In this document: positions 9,268 to 17,747 of the stretch, piece after piece
How the letters are laid out: every line of letters starts with the position of its first letter
How positions within the stretch are numbered: position 1 is the stretch's first letter
NCBI GenBank assembly: GCA_902363515.1
Contig: CABJAN010000015.1
Location: 18,348 to 82,347 of the forward strand
Source: Bacillota bacterium
GTDB lineage: Bacteria; Bacillota; Clostridia; Lachnospirales; Lachnospiraceae
Reading direction: 5' to 3'
Length of the DNA stretch: 64,000 nt
Notes under the pieces: generated by a model
What the model saw: only the letters and a program-made list of their open reading frames with translations
Databases searched by the model: none
What the model was told of the DNA's origin: nothing
Translations under genes and position numbers: made by a program

Positions 9268-10038
9268 TTAATAAATACTCAAAATCATATAAATAAATCC
9301 CATTGCCAGCATTTCCACCGGAAGGCCTTTATACGCCCTGCTGGTTCGCGCAAATTTCAAAGTTACCTTCACGGACATGAATAAGATAACCGGGACTGCA
9401 ATGGTCCAAATCTGTCCTAAAAGGGCTCCAAAACTTTCCATGGTAAAGGGACGCATAAACACTGCCAGAGGAATTACCAGAAGAAGGCTGTGTGTATTGG
9501 CGCTTTTTTTCTTCAGAACTCCATTGGTAAAGGCAAGTGTCATACCTGCAGTAAGGAAGCCAAACATGGTGTCCTGGAAAATCTTAGACTGGAATTCGCC
9601 CTGATAAATGCTGTTGCCGAAAATAGTTCCCGCGCCGAAAAATTCTCTTGCAACTGCCAGAAGAACCCAGAATCCCCAGGCAATGGCACATTCCCAGAAA
9701 AGCTCTCCATATTCTCCGTCAATGTCTCCTGTAAGCACATGTTTCACCACAAAAAGTCCCAAAATACAGGTCATAATCCACATTCCTGTATTGTCAACCG
9801 GAATTCCAAGAGTAGTAAATCCAACCAGGAATACAGAAGCGCACACAGCTACGGTCCCTATGCATACACATAAATACAGACTCCATTTAGGAACCCAGTC
9901 TTTTAACAGATTCCTCAGAACTTCTGCAAAAACTGTGGTTAGAAGCACCAAAATTCCTGCTGCAAAGGCCTCTTTCATTCCCGCAGAAAACAGCACGATT
10001 CCAAAAGCAAATGCTTCTGCCGGATATTTTAACTTCAT
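9268..10038 (-). CDS. RnfA/RnfE-like integral membrane protein (256 aa)
   Basis: Very hydrophobic protein with about seven or eight segments. The stretch VAREFFGAGTIFGNS (about residues 130-145) matches the REILG-GT-FG hallmark of RnfE/NqrD, and the position as last gene of the cluster supports an Rnf/Nqr membrane subunit. It is longer than usual RnfA or RnfE (about 190-230 aa) and it is the only such protein here, whereas normal Rnf needs both. It starts 19 bp after the FMN-binding protein. Homology is clear only for the one motif, so this is a moderate call. Confidence 0.7.
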   Translation of the reverse strand: MKLKYPAEAFAFGIVLFSAGMKEAFAAGILVLLTTVFAEVLRNLLKDWVPKWSLYLCVCIGTVAVCASVFLVGFTTLGIPVDNTGMWIMTCILGLFVVKHVLTGDIDGEYGELFWECAIAWGFWVLLAVAREFFGAGTIFGNSIYQGEFQSKIFQDTMFGFLTAGMTLAFTNGVLKKKSANTHSLLLVIPLAVFMRPFTMESFGALLGQIWTIAVPVILFMSVKVTLKFARTSRAYKGLPVEMLAMGFIYMILSIY

Positions 10039-10057
10039 ATCGTATCCTCCGCTTTTC

Positions 10058-11362
10058 TTATTTCACTGTCTGCAAAAATGCATAAGCATCATTGATTCCT
10101 GTTACTGCCGCTGTGGAAGAAATGGTAGCGCCGGACACTGCATCTACCTGTGTTCCTTCTGCAGGAGTTTCTGCTTCCTGCTCTTCTGTTTCTTCGATTC
10201 CGGCAGCCTGGTTCAGACACTGCTGTGCCAAATCTACAAATCCGCCTACAGAAATGCTCACACCGGATACTGCATCTGTTTTGCCCTGCTCATTGAGTTT
10301 CGCAAAGTCTAAGGACTGATTCTCTACCAAAGCTGCTGCCATAGCTTCTGCCTGTTCCTTCCAGGTTGGACCGTTTTCTGTCATCACATACTCTCCATTT
10401 TCAGACAGTACACTTTTCTTGCTTCCGTCTTCTCCTACAGACTCCCATACCACTTCGGTAATTTTTCCGTCTTTTACGGTCATGTTCACCTGGTCTGTAT
10501 AGCCATCTGTCGGCTCACCTTTTGCTTCATAGGTTCCATCCTGTAAAACCGGTGTTTCTGTAATGCCTGCAGCTTCCTTCATACACTGCTGAGCCAAGTC
10601 TACAAATCCGCCTACAGAAATGCTCACGCCCGATACTGCATCGGTTTTTCCCTGCTCATCCAGCTTTGCAAAATCCAGTGACTGATTCTCTACTAAGGCT
10701 GCTGCCATAGCTTCCGCCTGTTCCTTCCAGGTTGGACCGTCTTCTGTCATGACATATTCTCCATTTTCAGACAGCACGCTTTTCTTGCTTCCATCTTCTC
10801 CTACGGATTCCCATACCACTTCCGTAATCTTTCCGTCTTTTACAGTCATGTTCACCTGGTCTGTATAACCATCCATTGGTTCGCCTTTTGCTTCATAAGT
10901 TCCGTCTGCAAAAACAGCGTCCTTTAATTCCTCTGTGCTGTTTTCTTCCTGGCTGTCGCCCTCCAGCTTCATGCCAGGCAGAACCACCGGAGCTTTTACA
11001 CCTTCAAACTGGCTTAAAAATTCTGCATCTGCAATCTTAGCGCCCAGACCTTCTGTTTCATTCTGTTCTGTGACTTCTACTTTTGTCACGGTTTCTCCTT
11101 TTTCATCAAAAGAAACATTCATGACAATATCGCTGGCATAGCCTTTTTTCTTCACAGTAACCACATAACCTTTGTCTGTTTTTACCGCTTTCTGAATGTT
11201 CTCAGCGCCTTTCGTATCCAGTTCTTCCAGAACCTTCGCTTCTTTAGACGCATCTCCTGCTCCTGTATCCTGCGCCAGTGCCTTTGAGCCTAAAATCACT
11301 CCAAAAGAAAGAGCTGTCACCACAACCAGGGCAAGAAGCCCTCTTACATTTTTATTTTTCAT
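10058..11362 (-). CDS. RnfG-like FMN-binding protein with tandem duplicated domains (434 aa)
   Basis: Extracytoplasmic flavoprotein anchored by one N-terminal helix (about residues 8-27). Residues 65-125 resemble the first part of RnfG (NETEGLGAKIADAEFLSQFEG) and residues 406-434 its last part, with the flavinylation-type motif DAVSGATISST. Between them sit two nearly identical 122-residue FMN_bind-type units (153-274 and 275-396), each ending in DAVSGVSIS. The protein thus offers up to three FMN sites for ApbE. Typical RnfG is about 200 aa. It overlaps rnfD by 4 bp. Confidence 0.88.
   Translation of the reverse strand: MKNKNVRGLLALVVVTALSFGVILGSKALAQDTGAGDASKEAKVLEELDTKGAENIQKAVKTDKGYVVTVKKKGYASDIVMNVSFDEKGETVTKVEVTEQNETEGLGAKIADAEFLSQFEGVKAPVVLPGMKLEGDSQEENSTEELKDAVFADGTYEAKGEPMDGYTDQVNMTVKDGKITEVVWESVGEDGSKKSVLSENGEYVMTEDGPTWKEQAEAMAAALVENQSLDFAKLDEQGKTDAVSGVSISVGGFVDLAQQCMKEAAGITETPVLQDGTYEAKGEPTDGYTDQVNMTVKDGKITEVVWESVGEDGSKKSVLSENGEYVMTENGPTWKEQAEAMAAALVENQSLDFAKLNEQGKTDAVSGVSISVGGFVDLAQQCLNQAAGIEETEEQEAETPAEGTQVDAVSGATISSTAAVTGINDAYAFLQTVK
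10175..10540 (-). repeat. Intragenic 366-bp repeat, copy 2
   Basis: Second copy of an in-frame 122-codon unit within the FMN-binding protein; it differs from copy 1 by a few, mostly silent substitutions. Confidence 0.9.
10541..10906 (-). repeat. Intragenic 366-bp repeat, copy 1
   Basis: First copy of the 122-codon unit, starting at the codons for DGTYEAKGEP. The two copies are directly adjacent, without spacer. Confidence 0.9.
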
Positions 11363-12327
11363 CTATTCTTCCTCCAATTTAAGCCTCTTTTTTCTGAAAT
11401 TCCATATACATGCTTTTGATACACCAGGGACAGCATTCCTGCCATACAGTTTGCTGTTAAAATACCAAAGCAGATTCCCTCCGGATAAACACTGAAAATA
11501 CGGATTGCCGCAGTAATCACACCTGCTGTCACTGCATACAGAAGTTTTCCTCTTCTGGACACAAAGGCATAGTCAGATAACATATAGCATCCTCCCATGA
11601 TCAGTCCGCCTCCGAAAAGATTCAGGAGAATATCACCTGTAAAAAGTCCTTCCGGGCCAAAAACAAAGGTCAGCACTACCACAGTTCCAATATAGGTAAG
11701 ACATGCTTCTGCATTGACAATCCCCTTATAGCACATATATGCAAAGCCGGCCAGCAACAACAGTTTGCTGGTCTCACCCATGGCTCCCGGTGTCTCTCCT
11801 AAAAACATCTGCAGGTAGCTGTAGCCCTGCTCTCCGCCTATTTTCACCGCACCTAAAACCGTTGCCGCAGATACAGCGTCTGTTTCTAAAGTTCTTGGAG
11901 CAACATACTGCATCACCGCACCCGGCCATGCAACCATGGTTAAAAGTCTTCCCATCAATGCCGGATTGACAAAGTTATTTCCGATTCCACCAAACATCTG
12001 CTTTACAACCAGAATACTGAATACATCTGCTGCCACCAGGGTCCATATGGGAACTGTAATCGGCATGTTCAGTACCAGCAAAAGTCCGGTAACCACAGCA
12101 CTGAAATCTCCTGCTGTTACCTGTTTTTTCGTTAATTTCTGCCAGAAAAATTCTGTAAGAACACATACCGTAATGGAAAGCCCTGCCAGATATAAAGCCC
12201 TGATACCAAAAAAGTAAATCGCGCCAAGAAGAGCCGGAACCAGGGAAATGGACACATTCATCATGACGTTTCTGGTTGTCCGCTCTGTACGAATATGAGG
12301 TCCGTTAATCACTCTTGTCTGACTCAT
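11359..12327 (-). CDS. rnfD: RnfD-type electron transport subunit (322 aa)
   Basis: Membrane subunit of the Rnf/Nqr family carrying covalent FMN. It has about nine helices; GNNFVNPALMGR and DAVSAATVLG (Thr156 as the predicted FMN-carrying residue) are the NqrB/RnfD hallmarks. It overlaps rnfC upstream and the FMN-binding gene downstream by 4 bp each, so the three are translationally coupled. Confidence 0.93.
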   Translation of the reverse strand: MSQTRVINGPHIRTERTTRNVMMNVSISLVPALLGAIYFFGIRALYLAGLSITVCVLTEFFWQKLTKKQVTAGDFSAVVTGLLLVLNMPITVPIWTLVAADVFSILVVKQMFGGIGNNFVNPALMGRLLTMVAWPGAVMQYVAPRTLETDAVSAATVLGAVKIGGEQGYSYLQMFLGETPGAMGETSKLLLLAGFAYMCYKGIVNAEACLTYIGTVVVLTFVFGPEGLFTGDILLNLFGGGLIMGGCYMLSDYAFVSRRGKLLYAVTAGVITAAIRIFSVYPEGICFGILTANCMAGMLSLVYQKHVYGISEKRGLNWRKNR

Positions 12328-13709
12328 GCTTTCTTCACCGCCCTTTCACGCATTCTCTGTTTCACCATGTCTCTTGCCATTCTGGTCCGCACAGAAAGTT
12401 CTCTTTTTGCCGGACAGATATAAGAGCAGCATCCACAGGCAATACATTCACTGGCATGAAGCTGTTCGCACAAATCATAATCTTCCTCTAAAAAAGCGTA
12501 TTCAATCTGATAAGGCACCAATCCTGCCGGACACACATTTGCGCAGCCTGAGCAGCGGATACAGGGCTGTTCCTCCTGTTTGCTGTCTGGCAGTACCAGA
12601 ATGCCGGAAGTGTTTTTTGTCACATAAAATAACTCTTCTTCTCCATTCCAGTCAGAAGCCACACAAGGTCCTGTCATAGGTCCTCCTGCAATAATCCTAT
12701 TCTCTTTCACAGTAACGCCACCGCAAAGCTCTACTAATTCCTTTGCAGAGGTTCCAATGGGAACCAGATAATTACCAGGTTGTTTTACACAGCCTGTTAC
12801 CGTAACATTTCTCCTAATCAGAGGAATTCCTCCCAGTATCATGTCGGCTGCGGCTTTGGCTGTTCCAATGTTAGAAACAATCACTCCTACGTCCGCCGGA
12901 AGCCCCCCTGCCGGTACTTCTTTTTTTACAACCGCCTGAATGAGCTGGCGCTCTCCTCCCTGGGGATATTGGGTAGGCAGTTCTTCCACCCGGATATTTG
13001 CAAAACCTTTTTTATCCGGCATCGTTCCTGCCTGTGTCAGCAATTCCTTCAAGGTACGGATAGCCTCCGGTTTATTATCTTCAATGCAAATGACAGCCTC
13101 TTTTGCACCGGATGCTTTAAACAGTAATGCCACACCGTTTAGCAGTGCAAAACTCTGCTCCATCATTAATCTGTAATCGCAGGTAAGAAACGGTTCGCAT
13201 TCCACGCCATTAATCAGCAGTGTAGTAATTTCCTTATCTGTCTCATATTTCTTATGAGTCGGAAATCCCGCTCCCCCCATGCCGGTAAGACCGCCATCCC
13301 GGATAGCTGCCAGAATCTCTTCTCTGGAAATCTCGTCCATGTTCACAAGCTCTGTTTCATAGGCTTTCTTAGTATCAGCAGATTCCTGGTTTTGGTCTCT
13401 CTCTACAATACAGGCCAAAATCTTTCTTCCCTGATTCATCACTTCCTTCACCTCCAGGACTTCTCCTGTTACACTTGCGTGAAGAGGCGCTGCCATAAAG
13501 GCTTCTGCAGTTCCGATCAAATCCCCTGCTTTTACCTTATCTTTGGGTTTGACCAAAAGTCTGCATGTTCCTCCAAAAGACTGTTCTGATAAAATAGTCA
13601 CAGTCTTTGGCCAATATTCCTGAACAGGCAGGTTCATGGTCATGAGTTTATCATAACCATCTGTGGGATGAATTCCGCCGGGAAATTTACTTGTTTTCTT
13701 TTTCCACAT
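12324..13709 (-). CDS. rnfC: RnfC-type electron transport subunit (461 aa)
   Basis: Peripheral subunit that binds NADH, FMN and two 4Fe-4S clusters. Visible: N-terminal FPGGIHP, the Rossmann/SLBB part with GLTGMGGAGFPTHKK and NGVECEP, YPQGGERQLI, and two cluster motifs CIRCSGCANVCP and CIACGCCSYICP near residues 385-430. Length is normal. It is the first gene of the Rnf-like operon. No rnfB follows anywhere in the window. Confidence 0.95.
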   Translation of the reverse strand: MWKKKTSKFPGGIHPTDGYDKLMTMNLPVQEYWPKTVTILSEQSFGGTCRLLVKPKDKVKAGDLIGTAEAFMAAPLHASVTGEVLEVKEVMNQGRKILACIVERDQNQESADTKKAYETELVNMDEISREEILAAIRDGGLTGMGGAGFPTHKKYETDKEITTLLINGVECEPFLTCDYRLMMEQSFALLNGVALLFKASGAKEAVICIEDNKPEAIRTLKELLTQAGTMPDKKGFANIRVEELPTQYPQGGERQLIQAVVKKEVPAGGLPADVGVIVSNIGTAKAAADMILGGIPLIRRNVTVTGCVKQPGNYLVPIGTSAKELVELCGGVTVKENRIIAGGPMTGPCVASDWNGEEELFYVTKNTSGILVLPDSKQEEQPCIRCSGCANVCPAGLVPYQIEYAFLEEDYDLCEQLHASECIACGCCSYICPAKRELSVRTRMARDMVKQRMRERAVKKA

Positions 13710-13744
13710 ACCCTGTCTTCCTCCACTTTTCTTCGTTAAATAAT

Positions 13745-13788
13745 TGACATGCCCTAATAAAATAACATATTGTACTTATTTTGGCAAG
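13745..13788 (-). promoter_or_regulatory. Probable promoter of the Rnf-like operon
   Basis: On the minus strand TTGCCA, 17 bp, TATTTT lies in the 167-bp gap upstream of rnfC. The -10 is a weak match, so this is a tentative call. Confidence 0.4.
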
Positions 13789-13810
13789 TTTATTTTCCCA
13801 TATTAAAAAG

Positions 13811-13860
13811 AAAAAGTCATGGTATTTTCTGGATATGGGTATCCACATTTACCATGACTG
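13811..13860 (-). terminator. Terminator of the flavodoxin-ferredoxin gene
   Basis: Minus strand AGTCATGGTA ... TACCATGACT followed by TTTTTC, with a smaller inner hairpin (TGGATA / TATCCA). Confidence 0.8.
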
Positions 13861-13876
13861 TTCTAATTCATTTTTC

Positions 13877-14638
13877 TTATAAGAATAACTGATTTTCTTT
13901 TCTATCTGCACACGCTTTTTTCATTTTTAGTGATGCCAGTTTGACTTTTAGTTTACTAACTTTCCTGGCCTTTACAGGACAGTTCTCTACACACCGCATA
14001 CAGGAAATACATTTGCTCTTGTCTGTTTTCCGAAGCTCCTGAGCAGAAATAGCCCCTACGGGACAGAGACGTGCACAAAGTCCACATTCTGTACACTGCT
14101 TACTTGCCTTTGGTTTCAGCGGTACTCCTTTATAGCTACGGTAGGGTTTCTTACCAGGTACCGTACTTCCTTCTTTTTCGTGTCCTGTCCTAATTTTTTC
14201 CACAAGCTTTATTGCAAACTGTTTTAATTCCTGTCTATCTTTTTTATCCGGTCTTTTTGTTGCAAACTGATGCATAATAGAGTGTTCTGCTACTGCTGAT
14301 ACTGCTCCCGTCACAAAGAAACCACATTTTTCTACTTGTTCCTTTAATTCTAAAAGCGTATCCTCATATGCTCGGTTTCCATATACTGCAACCAAGATAG
14401 CTGTAGCCTGATTCCCTTTCATTTTCTTCATACGCTCCAAAGCCGGCTCTGGTACCCTGCCTCCATAGGAAGGAACACCGAAAATACAAATATCCTCTTC
14501 TTTAAACGCTCTTACATTTTCTCCTGAGCTTTGCTTACTTAAATCAATTTCCCCATAATTTCCAAATTCTTTGGCCAGTATCTTTACAATTTTTTCTGTA
14601 TTTCTTGTAGGGCTAAAATAAATGGCATATACACTCAT
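13877..14638 (-). CDS. EFR1-type flavodoxin-ferredoxin fusion protein (253 aa)
   Basis: Cytoplasmic electron carrier. Residues 1-150 are flavodoxin-like with the FMN phosphate loop FSPTRNTEK; residues 180-230 carry two 4Fe-4S motifs, CTECGLCARLCP and CISCMRCVENCP. It lies just upstream of the Rnf-like operon but is separated by a terminator and has its own promoter. Since the Rnf-like cluster has no RnfB, this carrier could feed electrons to it; that is inference only. Confidence 0.9.
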   Translation of the reverse strand: MSVYAIYFSPTRNTEKIVKILAKEFGNYGEIDLSKQSSGENVRAFKEEDICIFGVPSYGGRVPEPALERMKKMKGNQATAILVAVYGNRAYEDTLLELKEQVEKCGFFVTGAVSAVAEHSIMHQFATKRPDKKDRQELKQFAIKLVEKIRTGHEKEGSTVPGKKPYRSYKGVPLKPKASKQCTECGLCARLCPVGAISAQELRKTDKSKCISCMRCVENCPVKARKVSKLKVKLASLKMKKACADRKENQLFL

Positions 14639-14658
14639 AATAACGCTACCCCTTTCTG

Positions 14659-14676
14659 TTGTTTATAAATAAACAA
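14659..14676. promoter_or_regulatory. Inverted-repeat operator over the start site of the flavodoxin-ferredoxin gene
   Basis: Perfect 7-bp arms TTGTTTA and TAAACAA with a 4-bp spacer directly downstream of the -10 box, as expected for a repressor site. The regulator is not recognisable in the window. Confidence 0.45.
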
Positions 14677-14704
14677 TTATACTGGTTTTCGACGAAAATT
14701 TCAA
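14676..14704 (-). promoter_or_regulatory. Sigma-A promoter of the flavodoxin-ferredoxin gene
   Basis: Minus strand TTGAAA, 17 bp, TATAAT. Confidence 0.8.
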
Positions 14705-14706
14705 CA

Positions 14707-14745
14707 AAAAAAGAGACTATCTTTTAATTTGATAGCCTCTTTCTC
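14707..14745 (-). terminator. Terminator of infC-rpmI-rplT
   Basis: Minus strand AAAGAGgCTATC ... GATAGtCTCTTT followed by T residues, directly after the rplT stop. Confidence 0.85.
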
Positions 14746-14754
14746 AAAATTTCA

Positions 14755-15111
14755 TTAAGCTAATTTAGATTTTGCCAGTTCTGCTAATGTAGCGAATCCC
14801 TGTGCATCGTTGATTGCCATGTCAGCTAATACTTTTCTGTTCAGGTCAACGTTAGCCAGTTTTAATCCGTACATGAATTTGCTGTAGGATAAACCGTTCA
14901 TTCTTGCAGCAGCATTGATACGAGCAATCCAAAGCTGTCTGAACTGACGTTTTCTCTGTTTTCTGCCTGCATACTGGCTTGTAAGAGCTCTCATTACAGA
15001 CTGTTTTGCTACTCTGTACTGTTTAGAACGAGCGCCTCTGTAGCCCTTTGCCATTTTTAATACTCTATTGTGTTTTTTCTTAGCGTTTAAACCGCCTTTA
15101 ATTCTTGCCAT
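14755..15111 (-). CDS. rplT: 50S ribosomal protein L20 (118 aa)
   Basis: Full-length, highly conserved large-subunit protein ([18 protein letters not shown] at the start, [11 protein letters not shown] in the middle). Last gene of the infC-rpmI-rplT operon. In Bacillus L20 represses this operon through the leader RNA; a leader attenuator is visible here too. Confidence 0.99.
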   Translation of the reverse strand: MARIKGGLNAKKKHNRVLKMAKGYRGARSKQYRVAKQSVMRALTSQYAGRKQRKRQFRQLWIARINAAARMNGLSYSKFMYGLKLANVDLNRKVLADMAINDAQGFATLAELAKSKLA

Positions 15112-15168
15112 TCTTAATTTCCTCCTATAATTACAATTCTGTGACTTTCACCTTTACCTACAAGCAAA

Positions 15169-15366
15169 TTACATGTAAGGTAAAATTTTCTTGATGCTCT
15201 TTACGTTTGTTGCGTCTGTCATAGCTGCTTTTCTAAGATTTCTCTTTCTCTTCTGAGATTTCTTTGTTAAGATATGGCTTTTGTAGGCTTTATTTCTTTT
15301 TAATTTACCTGTTCCTGTTGTTTTGAAGCGCTTTGCAGCGGCTTTTGTTGTTTTCATTTTTGGCAT
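15169..15366 (-). CDS. rpmI: 50S ribosomal protein L35 (65 aa)
   Basis: Small basic ribosomal protein beginning [20 protein letters not shown], of normal length, between infC and rplT. Confidence 0.99.
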   Translation of the reverse strand: MPKMKTTKAAAKRFKTTGTGKLKRNKAYKSHILTKKSQKRKRNLRKAAMTDATNVKSIKKILPYM

Positions 15367-15396
15367 GTTTATGTCCTCCTTAAACTCTTTTTCTTA

Positions 15397-15903
15397 TTAA
15401 CGTTTTTCTGTCAAAAACATAGTCATGCTTCTGCCTTCTACCTTCGGTGCTTTTTCCACAACCGCAATGTCGGACAGAATCTCAGCGAACTTATCCAGGA
15501 TATGTTTGCTGCTCTGCATATGTGCCATTTCTCTGCCCCTGAAACGCAGGGTGACTTTGACTTTATTTCCTTTTGTAAGGAACTTTCTGGCGTTGTTGAC
15601 CTTTGTGTTCAAATCGTTTTCCTCAATATTTGGGGATAAACGCACTTCTTTAATTTCTATGGTTTTCTGTTTCTTTTTAGCTTCTTTTTCTTTTCTGGCT
15701 AATTCGTACTTATACTTGCCATAGTCAATTATTTTACAAACCGGCGGCTTTGCTGTAGGAGCAATCTTTACAAGATCCAAGCCTGCTTCCATTGCATGTT
15801 TCTGCGCATCTCTGGCGGACATGATTCCAAGCTGTTCCCCGTTTGCGCCAATAAGACGTACTTCTCTGTCTCTGATTTGTTCGTTGATCATTAAATCGCT
15901 AAT
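15397..15903 (-). CDS. infC: Translation initiation factor IF-3, AUU start (168 aa)
   Basis: Binds the 30S subunit and checks start-codon pairing. The body is standard (INEQIRDREVRLIG, the KPPVCKIIDYGKYKYE linker region, RFRGREMAH). The open frame runs far upstream to 16083, but that part is leader RNA. GGAGGTG at 15911-15917 is 7 bp from ATT at 15903-15901 and 19 bp from the first ATG (15891), so AUU is the probable start. A non-canonical AUU is the known IF3 autoregulation device in E. coli infC. Confidence 0.93.
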   Translation of the reverse strand: MSDLMINEQIRDREVRLIGANGEQLGIMSARDAQKHAMEAGLDLVKIAPTAKPPVCKIIDYGKYKYELARKEKEAKKKQKTIEIKEVRLSPNIEENDLNTKVNNARKFLTKGNKVKVTLRFRGREMAHMQSSKHILDKFAEILSDIAVVEKAPKVEGRSMTMFLTEKR

Positions 15904-16133
15904 AGTAGTGCACCTCCATAATATTGATAACCACTTGTTCCAGGCCCTCAAGCCATCCCAATCGTTTAAAGAAGAAAGAAAGAAAAAAGTGAATAGTCTG
16001 TGCAGAATCTGCAATACTATCCACCTGTTATCCCATAAAAAAACGCTTTGCGCCTCATTATTTACATATAAACCATTAGTCACGCTATTGTGCTAAGGTG
16101 AGAGTGGATACTCTGCTTTCTTTTTCTTCAGAC
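15904..16133 (-). ncRNA. infC-rpmI-rplT leader RNA (L20/IF3-type attenuator leader)
   Basis: About 230 nt between the promoter and infC. It contains an early segment with TATCCAC (about 16100-16115) that can pair with GTGGATA of the terminator stem, giving mutually exclusive antiterminator and terminator folds. This matches the logic of the ribosomal L20 leader of Firmicutes, but I could not test it against the covariance model. Confidence 0.65.
15982..16024 (-). terminator. Attenuator hairpin in the infC leader
   Basis: Minus strand GTGGATAGT ... ACTATTCAC (one G-T pair) encloses the inner hairpin TGCAGA / TCTGCA and is followed by TTTTTTC, about 80 nt before the infC start. Confidence 0.75.
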
Positions 16134-16139
16134 CTTGAT

Positions 16140-16168
16140 ACTATAGCATATTCCCGTTCTTACGTCAA
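16140..16168 (-). promoter_or_regulatory. Sigma-A promoter of infC-rpmI-rplT
   Basis: Minus strand TTGACG, 17 bp, TATAGT. Confidence 0.8.
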
Positions 16169-16257
16169 GTAATTTAAGAATTTTTATATTTTCTTTATTT
16201 TTGTAAAGAAAAATCTTGTTTTTTCTTATATTCAATGGCATAATGAATCCTAAGCAT

Positions 16258-16296
16258 CCTGTTTTGGACGTTAATATTATATCACTCCAAAACGGG
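16258..16296. promoter_or_regulatory. Inverted repeat in the symporter 5' region
   Basis: Perfect arms GTTTTGGA and TCCAAAAC separated by 17 bp, 34 bp upstream of the symporter start. It may be an operator or an RNA hairpin; no T-run follows, so it is not an intrinsic terminator. Confidence 0.4.
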
Positions 16297-16329
16297 AAAC
16301 TAATAAATTCATCATAGAAGGAGATTGTT

Positions 16330-17685
16330 ATGGACAAAAAACGAGGAACATTTTCAAGCAAGATGGGCTTTGTCCTTGCTGCTGCCGGCTCTGCAGTAGG
16401 TCTTGGAAATCTCTGGAGATTTCCATATCTGGCAGCAAAATATGGCGGGGGCATTTTTCTGCTGGTGTACTTAATACTGGCTGTTACTTTTGGTTTTACT
16501 CTGATGATTACAGAAATTGCTATTGGGCGAAAAACCGGCGTCAGCGCTATCGGCGCTTTTAAAAAGCTGGATAAGCGTTTTGGATTTGTAGGCGTTCTGG
16601 CCTGCGTAGTTCCATTTATTATTACCCCTTACTACTGCGTCATCGGTGGATGGGTTATCAAATATCTGGTCACATTCGTAACCGGACAGGTAAGCGCTGC
16701 AGCCGGAGACGATTTTTTCACAGGCTTTACCAGTGAATCCGTTTCCCCTATAATCTGGTTTGCAGTTTTCATTCTGCTGACTTCCGTCATTGTAATCTTT
16801 GGCGTAGAAAAAGGGATTGAACGGGCAAGCCGTTTCATGATGCCGCTGCTGGTAGTATTAATCGTTGGAATCTGCATCTTCTGCGTTACCAGACCGGGAG
16901 CTGCTGAAGGCGTGAAGTATTATCTGCTTCCTGATTTTTCTAAATTTTCTGCCACAACCGTATTGGCTGCCATGGGACAGTTGTTCTACTCCATGTCACT
17001 TGCCATGGGTATTATGATTACATATGGTTCTTATATGAAGAAAGACAGTCATCTGGAAACTTCTGTACGCCAGATTGAGATTTTCGATACTGCTATTGCT
17101 TTCCTGGCTGGTCTTCTGATTGTTCCGTCTGTATTCGTATTCTCCGGCGGAGACGAAGCAGCCCTTGGAAAAGGACCTTCCTTAATGTTTATTACCCTTC
17201 CAAAAGTGTTTAACGATATGACTCTTGGCGGTGTAATTGGCGCTGTATTCTTCTTATTGGTATTATTTGCAGCCCTGACCTCTTCCATTTCCCTGATGGA
17301 AACTAATGTTTCTATTATCCGGGATAAATTGGGCTGGAGCCGCAAAAAAGCAACTGTAATCATTACGGTTTATGTTTTAATTCTGGGCGCTATTGTTTCT
17401 CTTGGTTTTGGGCCGCTTGGCTTTATCAAGATTCTGGGACTGGGACTTCTGGACTTCTTTGACTTTATCAGCAACAGTGTTCTGATGCCTATTGTAGCAA
17501 TCCTGACCTGTATCTGTATTGGTCACTTTGTAGGTCCTAAGACGGTTTCCGATGAAGTAGAATTGAATGGTTCCTTTAAAATGAAAAAGTTCTATACGAT
17601 TATGTTGAAATGGATCGCACCTGTATGCCTGGTACTGGTTCTGATTTTTGCAGTATCGGAAGCCATGGGATGGATTAGTGTTTAA
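16330..17685 (+). CDS. Sodium:neurotransmitter symporter (NSS) family transporter (451 aa)
   Basis: Sodium-coupled uptake protein of the LeuT/SNF family, probably for an amino acid. The N-terminal GFVLAAAGSAVGLGNLWRFPY is the conserved TM1 with its unwound substrate/sodium site; about 11-12 membrane segments follow, in line with bacterial members (about 450 aa). GAAGGAG precedes the ATG. It is a single gene ended by a bidirectional terminator. Confidence 0.95.
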   Translation: MDKKRGTFSSKMGFVLAAAGSAVGLGNLWRFPYLAAKYGGGIFLLVYLILAVTFGFTLMITEIAIGRKTGVSAIGAFKKLDKRFGFVGVLACVVPFIITPYYCVIGGWVIKYLVTFVTGQVSAAAGDDFFTGFTSESVSPIIWFAVFILLTSVIVIFGVEKGIERASRFMMPLLVVLIVGICIFCVTRPGAAEGVKYYLLPDFSKFSATTVLAAMGQLFYSMSLAMGIMITYGSYMKKDSHLETSVRQIEIFDTAIAFLAGLLIVPSVFVFSGGDEAALGKGPSLMFITLPKVFNDMTLGGVIGAVFFLLVLFAALTSSISLMETNVSIIRDKLGWSRKKATVIITVYVLILGAIVSLGFGPLGFIKILGLGLLDFFDFISNSVLMPIVAILTCICIGHFVGPKTVSDEVELNGSFKMKKFYTIMLKWIAPVCLVLVLIFAVSEAMGWISV

Positions 17686-17686
17686 G

Positions 17687-17747
17687 CAGTAAAAAAGAAC
17701 AACAGAAGCCGGGATTTTCTCCCGCTCCTGTTGTTCTTTTTTTACTG
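17687..17747. terminator. Bidirectional terminator
   Basis: Long inverted repeat CAGTAAAAAAGAACAACAG ... CTGTTGTTCTTTTTTTACTG with a GC-rich inner hairpin (CGGGA / TCCCG), shared by the symporter and the convergent DUF1540 gene. Confidence 0.9.

Noticed and set aside
15904..16083. N-terminal extension of IF-3 in the same open frame
   Set aside because: It overlaps the leader attenuator, lacks a ribosome site and has no IF-3 similarity; GGAGGTG marks the start at 15903.
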